A stretch of DNA of 64,000 bases from NCBI GenBank assembly GCA_900543515.1, contig UQRW01000006.1, positions 1 through 64,000 on the forward strand, in the 5' to 3' direction. Each line of letters opens with the position of its first letter. Position 1 is the stretch's first letter. Source of the DNA: an uncultured Collinsella sp. (GTDB lineage: Bacteria > Actinomycetota > Coriobacteriia > Coriobacteriales > Coriobacteriaceae). Below, piece after piece: positions 49,606 through 59,449 of the stretch. A program made the translations under genes and the position numbers. A model generated the notes under the pieces. It made no database searches and had not been told where the DNA came from. It saw only the letters and a list, made by a program, of their open reading frames with translations.

Positions 49606-51918
49606 ATGGCTGGTAATCACTTTAAGGGCAGCGATAGCGGCCGTCCTGCAGTTCCGCCGCGTCCGAACGGGGCTGGTAAGGCCGGCACGCCGGGCGGCGC
49701 TGGACAGGGCGGTTCTGGTAAGCGCGTGTCCCCGGGCGAGACGGCGATGTTTACCGCTCTGTACGAGCAGTCTCAAAAGGCAAAAAAGACCGGCCGTGCA
49801 AGAGGGAATGTCTTTGCGGGCGGTGCAACCTCCACGTCGCAGCCGAGCGGGGCTCCTTCGGCACCTGCGAACAACGCAGGTGCTGTCAACGCCGCGAATA
49901 CCGACGGCAACGTTAATGCCGGCAGGGCCGCCAACAATACTCCCTCTTCCGGTGGCGTGGGGCTTACGGGTAACCTTGGCACGATTTACACCGGCGCCTC
50001 CGAGACTGGCACGTTCGCCCGCCTGGATGATAGCGGTGTCGAGTTTGCGGGCTCGGGTTCCAAGGAAGATTATTACGATTTTGGCTTGAACTACGGTGGC
50101 GACGCTTCGTCGAGTTCGACCTCTGACGGTCTGGTCCGTCATCGCCATCGCAAGGGCGAGCGCAAAAAGCGTCACACTGGCGCCATTATTGCCGCTGTAG
50201 TCGCGGTGCTTCTCGTTGCGCTTGGCGCAAGCGGCTTTATGCTGCTTAACTCGGCAAAGACCGTAAAGAGCGAAGCGAAGGAGGCTGTCGAGATCGTCGG
50301 TGGCCTTAAGGACAAGGTCACGTCGGGCGATTTTTCGACGCTGCCTGACGACGCGAAGAAGATCGATGAGCTCTGCGACAGCATGAAGGCGGAGACCTCG
50401 AGCCCGCTGTGGACGGCGGCTTCATTTATCCCGGTGTATGGCAGCGATATCAATGCGGCCCGCACCATGATCGACGCCCTGTCCGATGTCTCGAGCAACG
50501 CGCTGGTTCCCATGGCCGATAACCTTTCGCAGGCCACGCCCGGCAAGCTGTTCCAGGATGGGACCATCAACGTGTCCGCACTGCAGGCGGTCGCCGATTC
50601 GCTCTCCGATAGCTCGAAGGTGTTCAAGAGCGTCAACGAGAAGATCCAGGGCATTGGCGATACTCATATTTCCCAGGTGACCGAGTTGGTCGATAAGGCC
50701 AAGGACGGCTTTGCCACCCTCAACGGCGCGGTTGACGCGGCGGAGAAGGTCGCCCCCGTCCTTCCCCAGATGCTCGGCGCCAACGGCCAGACGCGCAACT
50801 ACCTTGTGTACGCCATGAACAACGTCGAGATTCGTGCCTGCGGCGGCTTTGGCGGTTCGCAAGGTTTGATTTCGGTCACCGACGGCCAGATGTCGATTGG
50901 CGAGTTTGTTCCCCGCATTGGACTCAGCGAGGATGAGGCAGTCGAGAGCGTCGACGAAGAGGATGAGGCGCTGTTCGGCAACCACAGTAACCTGTACAAC
51001 TCGGGCAATACCTATTCGCCTGATTGGCCCCGCAACTCGCAACGTGTCGCCGCGCTGTGGAAGTCCCAGTATGGGCAGGACGTTGATGGCGTCGTCGGCA
51101 TCGATCCTGTGTTCTTGCAGTACCTGCTGGGCCTTGTCGGTAATGTCTCGCTGCCCGATGGTACGGTCGTCGACGGTACCAACGCGGCGAAGGTTCTCAT
51201 GCACGATGTGTATTGGAACTATCCGGTCGAGGAATCGGATGGCATCTTTGCGGCTGTTGCCAGCGCCGCCTTCGACAAGATTCTCGGTGGCATCGGTGAT
51301 GTCGACGTTACAAAGCTTGTCGGTGCATTCGAGCGCGGTGCCGAAGAGGGCCGTCTGATTGCTTGGATGAGAAACGATGATGAGCAGAATGCCATCAAAG
51401 AGACGGGCATTGACGCTTCGCTGCCCGATCCGGATGATCCGAGTGCCGATCCCGTTGCCGGCGTTTACTTTAACAACCTGAGCTTCTCCAAGCTCGACTG
51501 GTATCTGAACGCCGACACGCAGATTGGCCAGGGCGTCAAGAACGGCGACGGCACGTGCTCGTATCGCATCACCGTTACCCTGACGAACATCATGACGCAG
51601 GAGGAGGCAGGCAAGCTGCCCGATTACGTCGCGGCGAGCGCGCCCGATGCCGCGCGCGACGACGAGCGTCTGAATGTCTCACTGTTTGCCCCGACGGGCG
51701 GCAACATTACTGATCTGACCGTCGAGGGCGCCCAGTTTGGTCTTGGCGCCGCTACGTGGCATGGAATTCCCTTCTATTCGGGCACCGTTGACCTGCATGC
51801 TGGCGAGACGACGACGATCACGTATACGCTGACCACGTCGGCCGAGGCGAGGGACAAGCCGCTTACGCTGCGTCAGACTCCTACATGCCAGGCGGCTCGC
51901 GACAGCGCGTCGGCGTAG
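49606..51918 (+). CDS. DUF4012 domain protein, membrane-anchored
   Basis: Protein of 770 residues. Residues 1-185 are a disordered, glycine/asparagine/serine-rich cytoplasmic part (GNAGRPAVPP-like content), followed by a basic stop (KGERKKRHTG) and one membrane helix (about 189-212). The rest is extracellular. The DUF4012 core includes RNYLVYAMNNVEIRACGGFG, GDVDVTKLVGAFERGAEEG and the late VYFNNLSFSKLDWYLNADTQ block. DUF4012 proteins are surface proteins of actinobacteria with unclear function, often in exopolysaccharide or cell-wall loci; glmM next door supports an envelope link. Confidence 0.85.
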   Translation: MAGNHFKGSDSGRPAVPPRPNGAGKAGTPGGAGQGGSGKRVSPGETAMFTALYEQSQKAKKTGRARGNVFAGGATSTSQPSGAPSAPANNAGAVNAANTDGNVNAGRAANNTPSSGGVGLTGNLGTIYTGASETGTFARLDDSGVEFAGSGSKEDYYDFGLNYGGDASSSSTSDGLVRHRHRKGERKKRHTGAIIAAVVAVLLVALGASGFMLLNSAKTVKSEAKEAVEIVGGLKDKVTSGDFSTLPDDAKKIDELCDSMKAETSSPLWTAASFIPVYGSDINAARTMIDALSDVSSNALVPMADNLSQATPGKLFQDGTINVSALQAVADSLSDSSKVFKSVNEKIQGIGDTHISQVTELVDKAKDGFATLNGAVDAAEKVAPVLPQMLGANGQTRNYLVYAMNNVEIRACGGFGGSQGLISVTDGQMSIGEFVPRIGLSEDEAVESVDEEDEALFGNHSNLYNSGNTYSPDWPRNSQRVAALWKSQYGQDVDGVVGIDPVFLQYLLGLVGNVSLPDGTVVDGTNAAKVLMHDVYWNYPVEESDGIFAAVASAAFDKILGGIGDVDVTKLVGAFERGAEEGRLIAWMRNDDEQNAIKETGIDASLPDPDDPSADPVAGVYFNNLSFSKLDWYLNADTQIGQGVKNGDGTCSYRITVTLTNIMTQEEAGKLPDYVAASAPDAARDDERLNVSLFAPTGGNITDLTVEGAQFGLGAATWHGIPFYSGTVDLHAGETTTITYTLTTSAEARDKPLTLRQTPTCQAARDSASA

Positions 51919-52001
51919 GGTTTTTCTGGTAGCGCAGATAATCGAGTACCATTTTGGGGCGGACAGGCAATCTGTCCGCCCCTATTTTGTAAGGAGAGCG
52001 C

Positions 52002-53333
52002 ATGAAGTACTTTGGCACCGATGGCTTTCGCGGTGAGGCCAACGTTGGGCTGACGGTAGAGCACGCTTATAAGATTGGCCGTTTTGTGGGCTGGTATTAC
52101 GGCGCCAACCGCGAGCGCAAGGCGCGCGTGATCGTGGGCAAGGACACTCGTCGCTCGAGCTATATGTTCGAGGCGGCGCTGGTGAGCGGCCTGGTCGCGA
52201 GCGGTGCGGACGCCTATATGCTGCACGTGATCCCCACGCCGGGCGTAGCGCATCAGACCGTGGAAGGCTGCTTCGATTGCGGCATCATGATCAGCGCGAG
52301 CCACAACCCGTTTTGCGATAACGGCATTAAGCTCGTCAATAGCGACGGTTTTAAGATGGACGAGGACGTACTGGAGCTCATCGAGGACTACATCGATGGT
52401 AAGAGCGAGGTACCGCTGGCCACGGGCAACCACATCGGCGCCACGGTGGACTACATGCAGGGCCGCAACCGCTACATTGCTTCGCTCATCGCCAGCGCGA
52501 ACTTTTCGTTGCAGGGCGTCAAGATCGGTATCGACTGCGCCAACGGCTCGGCTTCCTCGGTGGCCAAGCCGGTGTTTGACGCGCTCGGTGCCGACGTGCG
52601 CGTGATCAACGCCGCGCCCGATGGCTTTAACATCAACGTCGACTGCGGCTCCACGCATATAGAGCGCCTGCAGCGTCATGTGGTGGAGCAGGGCCTGGAC
52701 GTGGGCTTTGCCTATGACGGCGATGCCGATCGCTGCTTGGCCGTGGACGAGCGCGGTCGCGTGGTAGACGGCGACCAGATTCTGTACGTGTGTGGCGTGT
52801 ATCTGAACAAGCACGGTCGCCTTTCGGGCGGTACCGTGGTGCCGACGATTGCCAGCAACTTTGGCCTGGTCAAGTCGCTGGAGCTTGCCGGCCTAAGTGC
52901 CGTGACCAGCGGCGTGGGCGACCGTCACGTGTATGCCAAGATGCGCGAGGGCGGCTACAGCCTGGGCGGCGAGCAGACGGGCCATACGATCTTTGGCGAT
53001 ATCGAGCGCACGGGCGACGGCATTATGACCTCGCTGCGCGTGATGGAAGTGATTCGCGCCGAGCGCGAGACCCTCTCGCAGCTCACGGCTCCGTGCAAGC
53101 TGCTGCCGCAGGCGCAGGTGGCCGTGCACGTGGCGGACAAGGACGCCGCGCTGGGCAACATGGGTGTGCAGGCCGCCATCGCCGAGGCCGAGGCATCGCT
53201 GGCGGGCGAGGGACGCGTGCTCGTGCGCAAGAGCGGAACCGAGTCGGTGATTCGCATTTTGGCCGAAGCCCCCGACCAGGCATCCGCCGATGCCGCCATG
53301 AAGCGCATCGCCAACGCACTCGAGGCTCTGTAA
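52002..53333 (+). CDS. glmM: Phosphoglucosamine mutase
   Basis: Protein of 443 residues converting glucosamine 6-phosphate to glucosamine 1-phosphate for UDP-GlcNAc and peptidoglycan. It starts MKYFGTDGFRGEANVG; the phosphoserine loop is MISASHNPFCDNGIK (about residue 100), metal loop AYDGDADRCLAVD, sugar loop GGEQTGHTIF and phosphate-binding RKSGTESVIRILAEA. Length and motifs match GlmM. AAGGAGAG lies upstream. It ends at a bidirectional terminator. Confidence 0.95.
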   Translation: MKYFGTDGFRGEANVGLTVEHAYKIGRFVGWYYGANRERKARVIVGKDTRRSSYMFEAALVSGLVASGADAYMLHVIPTPGVAHQTVEGCFDCGIMISASHNPFCDNGIKLVNSDGFKMDEDVLELIEDYIDGKSEVPLATGNHIGATVDYMQGRNRYIASLIASANFSLQGVKIGIDCANGSASSVAKPVFDALGADVRVINAAPDGFNINVDCGSTHIERLQRHVVEQGLDVGFAYDGDADRCLAVDERGRVVDGDQILYVCGVYLNKHGRLSGGTVVPTIASNFGLVKSLELAGLSAVTSGVGDRHVYAKMREGGYSLGGEQTGHTIFGDIERTGDGIMTSLRVMEVIRAERETLSQLTAPCKLLPQAQVAVHVADKDAALGNMGVQAAIAEAEASLAGEGRVLVRKSGTESVIRILAEAPDQASADAAMKRIANALEAL

Positions 53334-53369
53334 GGTAGTCATTGGGGACGTTCTTAAACAACTAGGTGG

Positions 53370-53408
53370 AAAGGGGGCGCCGCGGATTGGTTCCGCGGCG
53401 TCCCCTTT
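53370..53408. terminator. Bidirectional terminator, glmM / carboxypeptidase
   Basis: A 17-position stem (AAAGGGGGCGCCGCGGA with its near-complement) with a five-base loop between converging genes, with A and T runs at its ends. Confidence 0.88.
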
Positions 53409-53430
53409 GCGTTGACGTGTCGGTTATGCC

Positions 53431-55005
53431 TTACAGCTCGTAGAGCGTGGTGAACTTGTCCTGCAGGTAGCTGCAGTAGTAGCGGGCATCGAACGCCATG
53501 CCGCATGCGCCCTTGATGAGTTCCGGCGCGTCCTTGGCGCGGCCCCACTGCCAAATGTGCTCGCCCAGCCAGGCGCGGACGGGCGCCAGATCGCCGCTCG
53601 CACAGGCGCCATTGAGGTCGACGCCGTCGCGGCACATGGCCGGCACAAACATGGCATCGTAGGCGCTACCCAGCGCATACGTGGGGAAGTAGCCAAACGA
53701 GCCGCCGCTCCAGTGCGTATCTTGCAGGCAGCCGCGTGTGTCGTCGGGAACGGGAATGCCCAGGTACTCGTCCATAAAGCGATTCCAAAGCGCGGGGATG
53801 TCCTTGGCCGTGGCCTCGCCGGCAAACAGCATGCGCTCAATCTCGTAACGCACCATGATATGCAGCGGGTAGGTGAGCTCGTCGGCCTCGGTACGGATCA
53901 GCGACGGCTGAGCGATGTTCACGGCGCGGTAGAGCGTGTCCTCGTCCACGTTGCCGTAGACCTCGGGCGCGTGGCGGCGCAGCACCTCGAGCAGCGGTCC
54001 CATAAAGGCGCGGCTGCGGCCCACGGTGTTCTCGAAAAAGCGGCTCTGGCTCTCGTGGATGCCCATGGAGGTGCCGCCCTCCAGGCACGTGCGCGCGTAG
54101 GCGGGGTTCACGCCCAGCTCGTACATGGCGTGGCCGGCCTCGTGGATGATGCTGTAGACGTTGGAGATGCAATCGTCCTCGTAGATGTGCGTGGCGATGC
54201 GCGCGTCGCCCACCGAGAAGCCCTCGCTAAACGGATGCTCGGTAAAGGCAAGCGTGGTGTCGTCCAGGTCCAGGCCGACGAGTTTCATCAGGTCGAAGCT
54301 CATGGCGCGCTGGGCGGCCTCGGGCACGCGGGCGTGCAAAAAGTCTGCAGCGGGCTGCTGGCCGCGCTCGCCGATGGCGTGCACGAGCGGCACGACCGTG
54401 GCCTTAACCTCGTCGCAAAACGCATCGAAGCTCTCGGTGGAAAGGCCGCGCTCGTACTGGTCGAGCCACACGTCGTATGGGTCGCGCTTGGGGTCCATGA
54501 GCTCGGCCTGATGCTTGAGCTGGCTGACGATTTTGTCCACATAGGGCTCAAAGCTCGCCCAGTCGTTGGCCGCTTTGGCCTTGTGCCACACGGCGTCGGC
54601 CTCGCAGGTGAGCCTGGTCCAGGCCTCGGCCTCCTCGGTGGGGATGACGCTTGCCTCGCGCTGGTCGCGGCCGAGCACGCGAATCTCGTCAAGCAGCTGC
54701 GGGTCGTCGATCTTTCCGCCGGTGACGGTCTCGCGTGCCAGCGAACGTACAAGTTCGACAGACTTTTCGCTGGTCAGGAGCTTATGGTGCTCGCCGGCAA
54801 GGGTGCCCATGGCGTCGGCACGGGCGGCGGCACCGTTGGCGGGAGCAATGGTCGCGCCGTCAAACTCGGCAATCTTGAGCAGGTACTCGCGGGTCCACAG
54901 TTTGCCTTCGAGCTTGCGGAATTTTTTGACGGCCTTATCGACCTTCATGCCTTTGGGCGTCTTGCCCGCTGCGGGCTTGGCCTTCTTATCGTGCTTCTTT
55001 TCCAT
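53431..55005 (-). CDS. Thermostable-type carboxypeptidase (M32)
   Basis: Metallocarboxypeptidase of 524 residues. The zinc motif HEAGHAMYELG (HExxH) is near residue 276, with the third ligand region ESQSRFFENTVGRS (E) and the family blocks DPYDVWLDQYERGL, DDTTLAFTEHPFSEGFSVGD and TYPLHIMVRYEIER. A lysine-rich N-terminal stretch of about 30 residues (KKHDKKAKPAAGKTPKG) precedes the domain. It removes C-terminal residues from peptides with broad specificity. Start MEKKHDK (ATG 55003-55005). Confidence 0.93.
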   Translation of the reverse strand: MEKKHDKKAKPAAGKTPKGMKVDKAVKKFRKLEGKLWTREYLLKIAEFDGATIAPANGAAARADAMGTLAGEHHKLLTSEKSVELVRSLARETVTGGKIDDPQLLDEIRVLGRDQREASVIPTEEAEAWTRLTCEADAVWHKAKAANDWASFEPYVDKIVSQLKHQAELMDPKRDPYDVWLDQYERGLSTESFDAFCDEVKATVVPLVHAIGERGQQPAADFLHARVPEAAQRAMSFDLMKLVGLDLDDTTLAFTEHPFSEGFSVGDARIATHIYEDDCISNVYSIIHEAGHAMYELGVNPAYARTCLEGGTSMGIHESQSRFFENTVGRSRAFMGPLLEVLRRHAPEVYGNVDEDTLYRAVNIAQPSLIRTEADELTYPLHIMVRYEIERMLFAGEATAKDIPALWNRFMDEYLGIPVPDDTRGCLQDTHWSGGSFGYFPTYALGSAYDAMFVPAMCRDGVDLNGACASGDLAPVRAWLGEHIWQWGRAKDAPELIKGACGMAFDARYYCSYLQDKFTTLYEL

Positions 55006-55127
55006 ACCATATCCTTGATCTCGCGAGCCGAACGCCACGGCTGGGCGCACGGCCAGTTTGCACAGCTACCTGCCTTGTACCCAGCACGAACAAAACGGAA
55101 CGCGGCGATACGCCCACACAATGTGGT

Positions 55128-55430
55128 ATCCTATAGCCCAATGCGTTGACGGAGAGGGTTTTGCCCGCCGCGTCGCCGGCAAGAGAGGGAAGGTCATGGG
55201 CTGCAAGCCTTTCTGCGGTGACAAGGGCCAAGCGTTCACTCCCGAGCAGCGACCTCAACGGGCACGCGGCCAGCGGCGGCGAAGCCCCAGTAGGGAAGCC
55301 GTGAGCCTCGCGACAAGGGGCAAAGAGTGGGCGCGGCGGGCCAGACATCCGCCGGGTCAAACAAGGTGGTACCGCGGAATTCAACCGTCCTTGGGCAATG
55401 CACATGCCCGAGGGCGGTTTTTTGTTACCG
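55128..55430 (+). ncRNA. T-box riboswitch (tRNA-Phe) upstream of pheST
   Basis: The T-box core AAGGTGGTACCGCGG (55363-55377) is followed by a terminator hairpin (55387-55426, CCGTCCTTGGGC with GCCCGAGGGCGG and a T-run). Upstream lies a 220-base structured leader whose Stem I region contains a UUC triplet at 55211-55213, a candidate specifier for Phe. Uncharged tRNA-Phe would stabilise the antiterminator and switch on pheS and pheT. The specifier identity follows from the downstream genes and has not been modelled. Confidence 0.9.
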
Positions 55431-55509
55431 AACCGGGCCGCGTTTTCGCAACGTCAGACGGCGGCAGCCGCCTCGGCAAGCGGGGAGCGCGAGAGACGAA
55501 AGGGAAGAC

Positions 55510-56586
55510 ATGAGTCTGATTGATGATCTGGTCAAACTCGAGGAAGAGGCCAAGGAGCTCGTCGCGGGCGCCGACGACGCCGCAAAGCTCGAGGCCGCGC
55601 GCGTTGAGCTGCTCGGCCGCAAGGGCCGCATCACTGGCCTGATGCGCATGATGGGCAAGCTCGCCCCCGAGGATCGTCCCATGATGGGCAAGCGCGCCAA
55701 CGAGATGCGCCAGCTGATTGAGGGCATGCTCGACGAGCGCACCACCGAGATGAAGGCCGCCGCCCTCAAGCACACACTCGAGCACGAGGCCGTCGATATC
55801 ACGCTGCCGGGCATCCGTCCGCAGATCGGTCACCAGCACCTGATCAAGCAGATCATCGAGGAGGCCGAGGACATCTTCTGCGGCATCGGCTACACCGTCG
55901 AGTCCGGTCCCATGGTCGAAACCTCCTACTACAACTTCACCGCGCTCAACGCCCCCATGGATCACCCGAGCCGCTCGGCCCGCGACACCTTCTACGTGGT
56001 CGACAACAACCCCGGCAGCGTCGCACACCCCGAGGCTCACGCCCACGGCGAGTCCGACGTGCTGCTGCGCACCCAGACCTCGGGCGTGCAGATCCACACC
56101 ATGGAGTCGCAGAAGCCGCCCATCTACATGATCTGCCCGGGCACCGTCTATCGTCCCGACACGGCCGACGCCTGCCACCTGCCGCAGTTCAACCAGATCG
56201 AGGGCCTGGTCGTCGACGAGGGTATCACCTTTGGCGATCTTAAGGGCACGCTCGACTACTTTGTTAAGTGCATGTTTGGCGAGGATCGCAAGACGCGCTA
56301 TCGCCCGCACTTCTTCCCCTTCACCGAGCCTTCCTGCGAGGTGGACGTGAGCTGCCACGTGTGCGGCGGCAAGGGCTGCAACTTCTGCAAGCACAGCGGC
56401 TGGATCGAGATCCTGGGCTGCGGCATGGTCGACCCCAACGTCCTGATCAACTGCGGCATCGACCCCGAGAAGTACACCGGCTTCGCCTTTGGTATTGGCG
56501 CCGAGCGCGTCGCGGCACTGCGCTACGACCTGCCCGACCTGCGCACGTTGATGACGGGCGATATGCGCTTCTTGAACCAATTTTAG
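55510..56586 (+). CDS. pheS: Phenylalanyl-tRNA synthetase alpha subunit
   Basis: Protein of 358 residues forming alpha2beta2 PheRS that charges tRNA-Phe. A coiled-coil N-terminus (LEEEAKELVAGADDAAKLEA) is followed by the class II core: motif 2 region HTMESQKPPIYMICPGTVYRPD, HLPQFNQIEGLVVDEG and motif 3 FAFGIGAERVAALRY. The C-terminal cluster CHVCGGKGCNFCKHSGW is unusually cysteine-rich but common in Gram-positives. It starts at ATG 55510 after the T-box. GAAGGGAAG upstream. Confidence 0.96.
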   Translation: MSLIDDLVKLEEEAKELVAGADDAAKLEAARVELLGRKGRITGLMRMMGKLAPEDRPMMGKRANEMRQLIEGMLDERTTEMKAAALKHTLEHEAVDITLPGIRPQIGHQHLIKQIIEEAEDIFCGIGYTVESGPMVETSYYNFTALNAPMDHPSRSARDTFYVVDNNPGSVAHPEAHAHGESDVLLRTQTSGVQIHTMESQKPPIYMICPGTVYRPDTADACHLPQFNQIEGLVVDEGITFGDLKGTLDYFVKCMFGEDRKTRYRPHFFPFTEPSCEVDVSCHVCGGKGCNFCKHSGWIEILGCGMVDPNVLINCGIDPEKYTGFAFGIGAERVAALRYDLPDLRTLMTGDMRFLNQF

Positions 56587-56592
56587 GCTTGC

Positions 56593-56679
56593 CCAGGCAC
56601 CCCATCTTGGCGTTCAAACCGTCGCTCGCGTACCTTTAGTACGCGTCGCTCCTCTTTCACGCCAACCTGGGGCACCTGG
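56593..56679. repeat. Palindromic element between pheS and pheT
   Basis: Outer arms 56593-56613 and 56659-56679 match at 17 of 21 positions; at the centre CGCGTAC-CTTTA-GTACGCG gives a perfect 7-bp hairpin. It lies inside the pheST operon. Confidence 0.6.
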
Positions 56680-56748
56680 ACAACCCTAAGGTGAACGTCT
56701 TCATTTGATATTCCTCCCTTTGCGGAGATTAAGAACTAGGAGAGCTAC

Positions 56749-59202
56749 ATGCGCGTTTCTTACGACTGGCTCAAGACCATGATCGATATTCCGGAGGATC
56801 CCAAGACCCTTTCGGACGAATATATCCGTACCGGCACCGAGGTCGAGGCGATCGACACCGTGGGCGAGTCCTTCGACCACGTGGTGACTGCCAAGGTGCT
56901 CACCAAGACCCCGCATCCCGATAGCGACCACATGTATGTGTGCTCGGTCGACGTGGGCGACAAGAACCTCGACGCCGACGGCAACCCCGCTCCGCTGCAG
57001 ATCGTCTGCGGCGCGCAGAACTTCGAGGCCGGCGACCACATCGTCACGGCAATGATTGGCGCTGTCCTGCCCGGCGACGTCAAGATCAAGAAGAGCAAGC
57101 TTCGCGGCGTCGTGTCCATGGGCATGAACTGCTCTGCGCGCGAGCTCGGCCTGGGCGGCGACCACTCCGGCATCATAATCCTGCCCGAGGACACGCCCTG
57201 CGGCATGCCGTTTGCCGAGTACGTGGGCTCGAGTGATACCGTGCTCGACTGCGAGATCACGCCCAACCGTCCCGATTGTCTGTCCATGATCGGCATGGCC
57301 CGCGAGACCGGCGCCATCTTCGACCGCGATTTCCACGTTGAGCTGCCCGCCATCAAGGCCGAGACCGGCCGCGCGACCGACGACGAGCTTTCGGTCGAGA
57401 TTGCCGACGAGGGCCTGTGCGACCGCTACGTCGCCCGCATCGTGCGCAACGTGAAGGTCGGCCCCTCGCCCGACTGGATGGTCAAGCGCCTCAACGCCCT
57501 GGGCGTGCGCCCGCACAACAACATCGTCGATATCACCAACTACGTGATGATGCTCACCGGTCAGCCGCTGCACGCCTTTGACCTGGACACCTTTGCCGAG
57601 CGCGATGGCCGCCGTCGCGTGGTGGTCCGCGCCGCCCAGCAGGATGAGAAGTTCACGACGCTCGACGGCGAGGAGCGCACGCTCGACGCCGGCATGGGCC
57701 TTATCACCGACGGCGAGCGTCCCGTGGCATTGGCCGGCGTTATGGGCGGCATGGATTCCGAGATCGAGGACGACACCGTCGACGTGATGGTCGAGAGCGC
57801 CTGCTTCAACGCCGGTCGCACCTCGCACACCAGCCGCGATCTGTCGCTGATCTCCGACGCCTCCATTCGCTTTGAGCGCCAGGTCGACGAGACCGGCTGC
57901 GTGGATGTGGCCAACGTTACCTGCGCGCTCATCGAGGAGATCGCCGGCGGCGAGGTCGCTCCCGGCTACGTCGACGTGTTCCCCGCGCCCAAGACCATCG
58001 ACAGCATCAAGCTGCGCCTGGCCCGCGTGCATGCCATCTGCGGCGCCGACATCGAGCCCGACTTTATCGAGCGTTCGCTCACCCGCCTGGGCTGCACCGT
58101 CGAGCGCGACGGCGAGGACTTTATGGTCACTCCGCCGAGCTTCCGCCCCGACCTGCCGCGCGAGATCGATCTGATTGAGGAGGTCCTGCGCCTGTGGGGC
58201 ATGGGCCGCGTGACGGCGACCATCCCGGCCGCCAAGAACCACATCGGCGGTCTGACCCGCGAGCAGAAGCTCACCCGCAAGGTCGGCGAGATCCTGCGCG
58301 CCTGCGGCCTCAACGAGACCACGACCTTTGGCTTTGCCGCCCCGGGCGACCTGGAGAAGATCGGCATGTCCACCGAGGGCCGCGGCTGCCCCGTGGTGCT
58401 CATGAATCCGCTGGTGGCCGAGCAGACCGAGATGCGTCGCTCGCTGCTGCCGGGCCTGCTGCAATCCGTGGCCTATAACGAGGCCCACGGCACGCCCAAC
58501 GTGCACCTGTACGAGGTCGGCAGCCTGTTCCACGGCCGCGAGAATGCCAGCCTGCCCAAGGAGACCAAGTCCGTGGCGGGCGTGCTCTCGGGCCAGTGGA
58601 GCGAGCAGTCTTGGAGCATGAAGTACCGCAAGCTGCGTTTCTTCTTTGGCAAGGGCATTGTCGAGGAGCTGCTCGCCCAGCTGCGTATCGAGAAGGTCCG
58701 CTTCCGTCCCGCCGAGGGCGAGGGCTATGCCTTCTTGCAGCCGGGTCGCGCCGCCGAGGTTCTGTCCGGCGGTACCGTGCTGGGCTGGGTCGGCGAGATC
58801 CACCCCGAGGCGCGCGAGGCGATGGGCATCGATGAGGTCGTCGTTGCCTTTGAGCTCGACCTGGACAAGCTGATCAAGGGCGCCCGCAATCAGGAGAACT
58901 ACCGCGAGTTCTCGCAGTACCCTGCCGTTGAGCACGACCTTGCTATCGTAGTCGACAACACTGTGACCTGCGAGGATCTTGAGCGCCGTATTACCAGTGC
59001 CGGCGGCAAGCTGCTCGAGGGCGTGCGCCTGTTCGACGTCTACCGCGATCCCATCCGCATCGGAGCAGGCAAAAAGTCCATGGCCTTTGCGCTTACGTAT
59101 CGCTCCGACGACCACACGCTCACCAGCGAAGAGGTCGAGAAGGCGCACCAGAAGATTGTCACCAAGGTGTGCAAGGGCGTAAACGGCGAGGTCCGCGGCT
59201 AG
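56749..59202 (+). CDS. pheT: Phenylalanyl-tRNA synthetase beta subunit
   Basis: Protein of 817 residues. Domains in order: B1 and tRNA-binding EMAP-type domain (about 40-150, GDKNLDADGNPAPLQIVCGA), B3/B4 editing domain (GEERTLDAGMGLITDGERPV), B5 (FRPDLPREIDLIEEVLRLWG), class II-like core, and the C-terminal anticodon-binding FDX-ACB domain (EFSQYPAVEHDLAIVVD, ending FALTYRSDDHTLTSEEV). Length is standard. It follows pheS after 162 bases, and ends at the hairpin 59312-59346. Confidence 0.96.
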   Translation: MRVSYDWLKTMIDIPEDPKTLSDEYIRTGTEVEAIDTVGESFDHVVTAKVLTKTPHPDSDHMYVCSVDVGDKNLDADGNPAPLQIVCGAQNFEAGDHIVTAMIGAVLPGDVKIKKSKLRGVVSMGMNCSARELGLGGDHSGIIILPEDTPCGMPFAEYVGSSDTVLDCEITPNRPDCLSMIGMARETGAIFDRDFHVELPAIKAETGRATDDELSVEIADEGLCDRYVARIVRNVKVGPSPDWMVKRLNALGVRPHNNIVDITNYVMMLTGQPLHAFDLDTFAERDGRRRVVVRAAQQDEKFTTLDGEERTLDAGMGLITDGERPVALAGVMGGMDSEIEDDTVDVMVESACFNAGRTSHTSRDLSLISDASIRFERQVDETGCVDVANVTCALIEEIAGGEVAPGYVDVFPAPKTIDSIKLRLARVHAICGADIEPDFIERSLTRLGCTVERDGEDFMVTPPSFRPDLPREIDLIEEVLRLWGMGRVTATIPAAKNHIGGLTREQKLTRKVGEILRACGLNETTTFGFAAPGDLEKIGMSTEGRGCPVVLMNPLVAEQTEMRRSLLPGLLQSVAYNEAHGTPNVHLYEVGSLFHGRENASLPKETKSVAGVLSGQWSEQSWSMKYRKLRFFFGKGIVEELLAQLRIEKVRFRPAEGEGYAFLQPGRAAEVLSGGTVLGWVGEIHPEAREAMGIDEVVVAFELDLDKLIKGARNQENYREFSQYPAVEHDLAIVVDNTVTCEDLERRITSAGGKLLEGVRLFDVYRDPIRIGAGKKSMAFALTYRSDDHTLTSEEVEKAHQKIVTKVCKGVNGEVRG

Positions 59203-59311
59203 GGCTTGCGCCGGGAGTGTAGGGCCTGATGGCGGTTGCTGTGGGCTCTGCGTGACCGCGGTGTTCGGAATAAGGCACCGACGAGCCTTCATATGTGACA
59301 TACGCATTACA

Positions 59312-59346
59312 AAACGGCGCACTGCTTTGTCGGCAGTGCGCCGTTT
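59312..59346 (+). terminator. pheST terminator
   Basis: AAACGGCGCACTGC and GCAGTGCGCCGTTT form a perfect 14-bp stem with a 7-base loop. The following T-run is short, and the hairpin overlaps the promoter of the nickel transporter operon. Confidence 0.8.
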
Positions 59347-59347
59347 G

Positions 59348-59392
59348 CTATCATAGCCCGCGTGGTGTTACGAATTCGCCAACTCGTAACAC
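59348..59392 (+). promoter_or_regulatory. NikR-type operator at the nickel transporter promoter
   Basis: GTGTTAC (59365-59371) and GTAACAC (59386-59392) form a perfect inverted repeat with 14 bases between. This is exactly the GTGTTAC-N13/14-GTAACAC consensus reported for NikR proteins outside the enterobacteria. A TATCAT -10 element (about 59349-59354) lies just upstream, so a bound regulator would block transcription. Confidence 0.75.
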
Positions 59393-59449
59393 TGTCGAAA
59401 TGGTTCATGCGGCGCTGCGATTCTGCGCGCCGGCAATCGGGAGGCGTAT

